Source of the DNA: Lota lota
Lineage: Eukaryota > Chordata > Actinopteri > Gadiformes > Lotidae
Length of the DNA stretch: 64,000 nt
Direction of reading: 5' to 3'
Assembly (NCBI GenBank): GCA_026745465.1
Contig: JACYXH010000592.1
Coordinates: 266,220 to 330,219, forward strand
The translations under genes and the position numbers were made by a program. Below, in pieces: positions 61,670 through 64,000 of the stretch; position 1 is the first letter of the stretch, and every line of letters starts with the position of its first letter. The notes below the pieces were generated by a model. That model was not told the origin of the DNA. It made no database searches and saw only the letters and a list, made by a program, of their open reading frames with translations.

Positions 61670-61866
61670 GACTCCCCCTGCCCTCGCCCTCCGTGTCCAA
61701 GCTGGCGCGGGGCCACCGGCCCCTGGGACGCACCCAGTCGGCCCCCCTGCCCCAGCAGCAGGCCGGGCCGGCCCAGGCCCTGCAGCAGCTGGTGGTCCAG
61801 CAGCAGCACCAGCAGTTCCTAGAGAAACACAAGCAGCAGTTCCAGCAGCAACACATCATCAACAAG
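61670..61866 (+). CDS. hdac4: hdac4 coding exon: second 14-3-3 site and Gln-rich helix
   Basis: Acceptor ATCCACCAG, donor GTAGGG. It reads [20 protein letters not shown] and then [20 protein letters not shown], followed by [20 protein letters not shown] and a QHIINK end. GRTQSAP carries the serine equivalent to human Ser467, the second CaMK/SIK/14-3-3 site. The human segment between VTGLGALPLH and HRPLG ([20 protein letters not shown]) is shortened here. The frame before 61670 is open but an upstream start would break phase with the previous exon. The exon ends in phase 0; no following exon is seen before 64000. Confidence 0.95.

Positions 61867-64000
<2,134 letters not shown>

Overview
This window is vertebrate, almost certainly teleost, nuclear DNA. 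It is intron-dominated, carries tRNA-derived SINE fragments ending in the fish 'GGATAAAAGCGTCTGC' type of 3' tail, and is unusually dense in (GT/CA)n arrays. That STR load resembles what is known for gadiform fish such as cod. The clade assignment is an inference; the exon calls do not depend on it.

The only protein-coding gene I can support is the N-terminal half of a class IIa histone deacetylase, hdac4, on the + strand. Eleven coding exons lie at 26549-26617, 47217-47456, 47981-48126, 49452-49602, 50775-50892, 52920-53038, 58085-58213, 58862-58968, 59581-59700, 60078-60270 and 61670-61866. All are bounded by AG/GT and their splice phases join without a break. Together they encode the CtBP-type PMDLR motif, the Gln-rich coiled coil, the MEF2-binding segment, the first 14-3-3 site (RKTASEP), the basic nuclear-import region and the second 14-3-3 site (GRTQSAP). 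The initiating exon that should precede 26549 was not found and probably lies outside the window. The catalytic deacetylase domain lies beyond 64000.

Layout: 1-26548 is non-coding upstream or first-intron DNA with microsatellites, a 40-bp CTAG minisatellite and SINE debris. 26618-47216 is a 20-kb intron. It holds a purine-rich, CpG-containing candidate alternative first exon ending ATG-G at a GTAAGA donor (about 37900-38274) that is in phase with the 47217 exon. It also holds a candidate NF-Y promoter at about 43.77-43.85 kb. 47-62 kb is the exon cluster; 61867-64000 is the next intron, ending inside a GT array at the window edge.

The most unusual structures are: ten tandem copies, about 39 bp apart, of the 3' splice site and exon start in front of the 58862 exon; the one-codon alternative first exon; a 57-bp near-perfect hairpin at 48834-48890; a 308-bp fold-back element at 52423-52730; and a retroelement tail whose AATAAA lies directly before the 47217 exon. 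I see no bacterial, viral or CRISPR-type system here.
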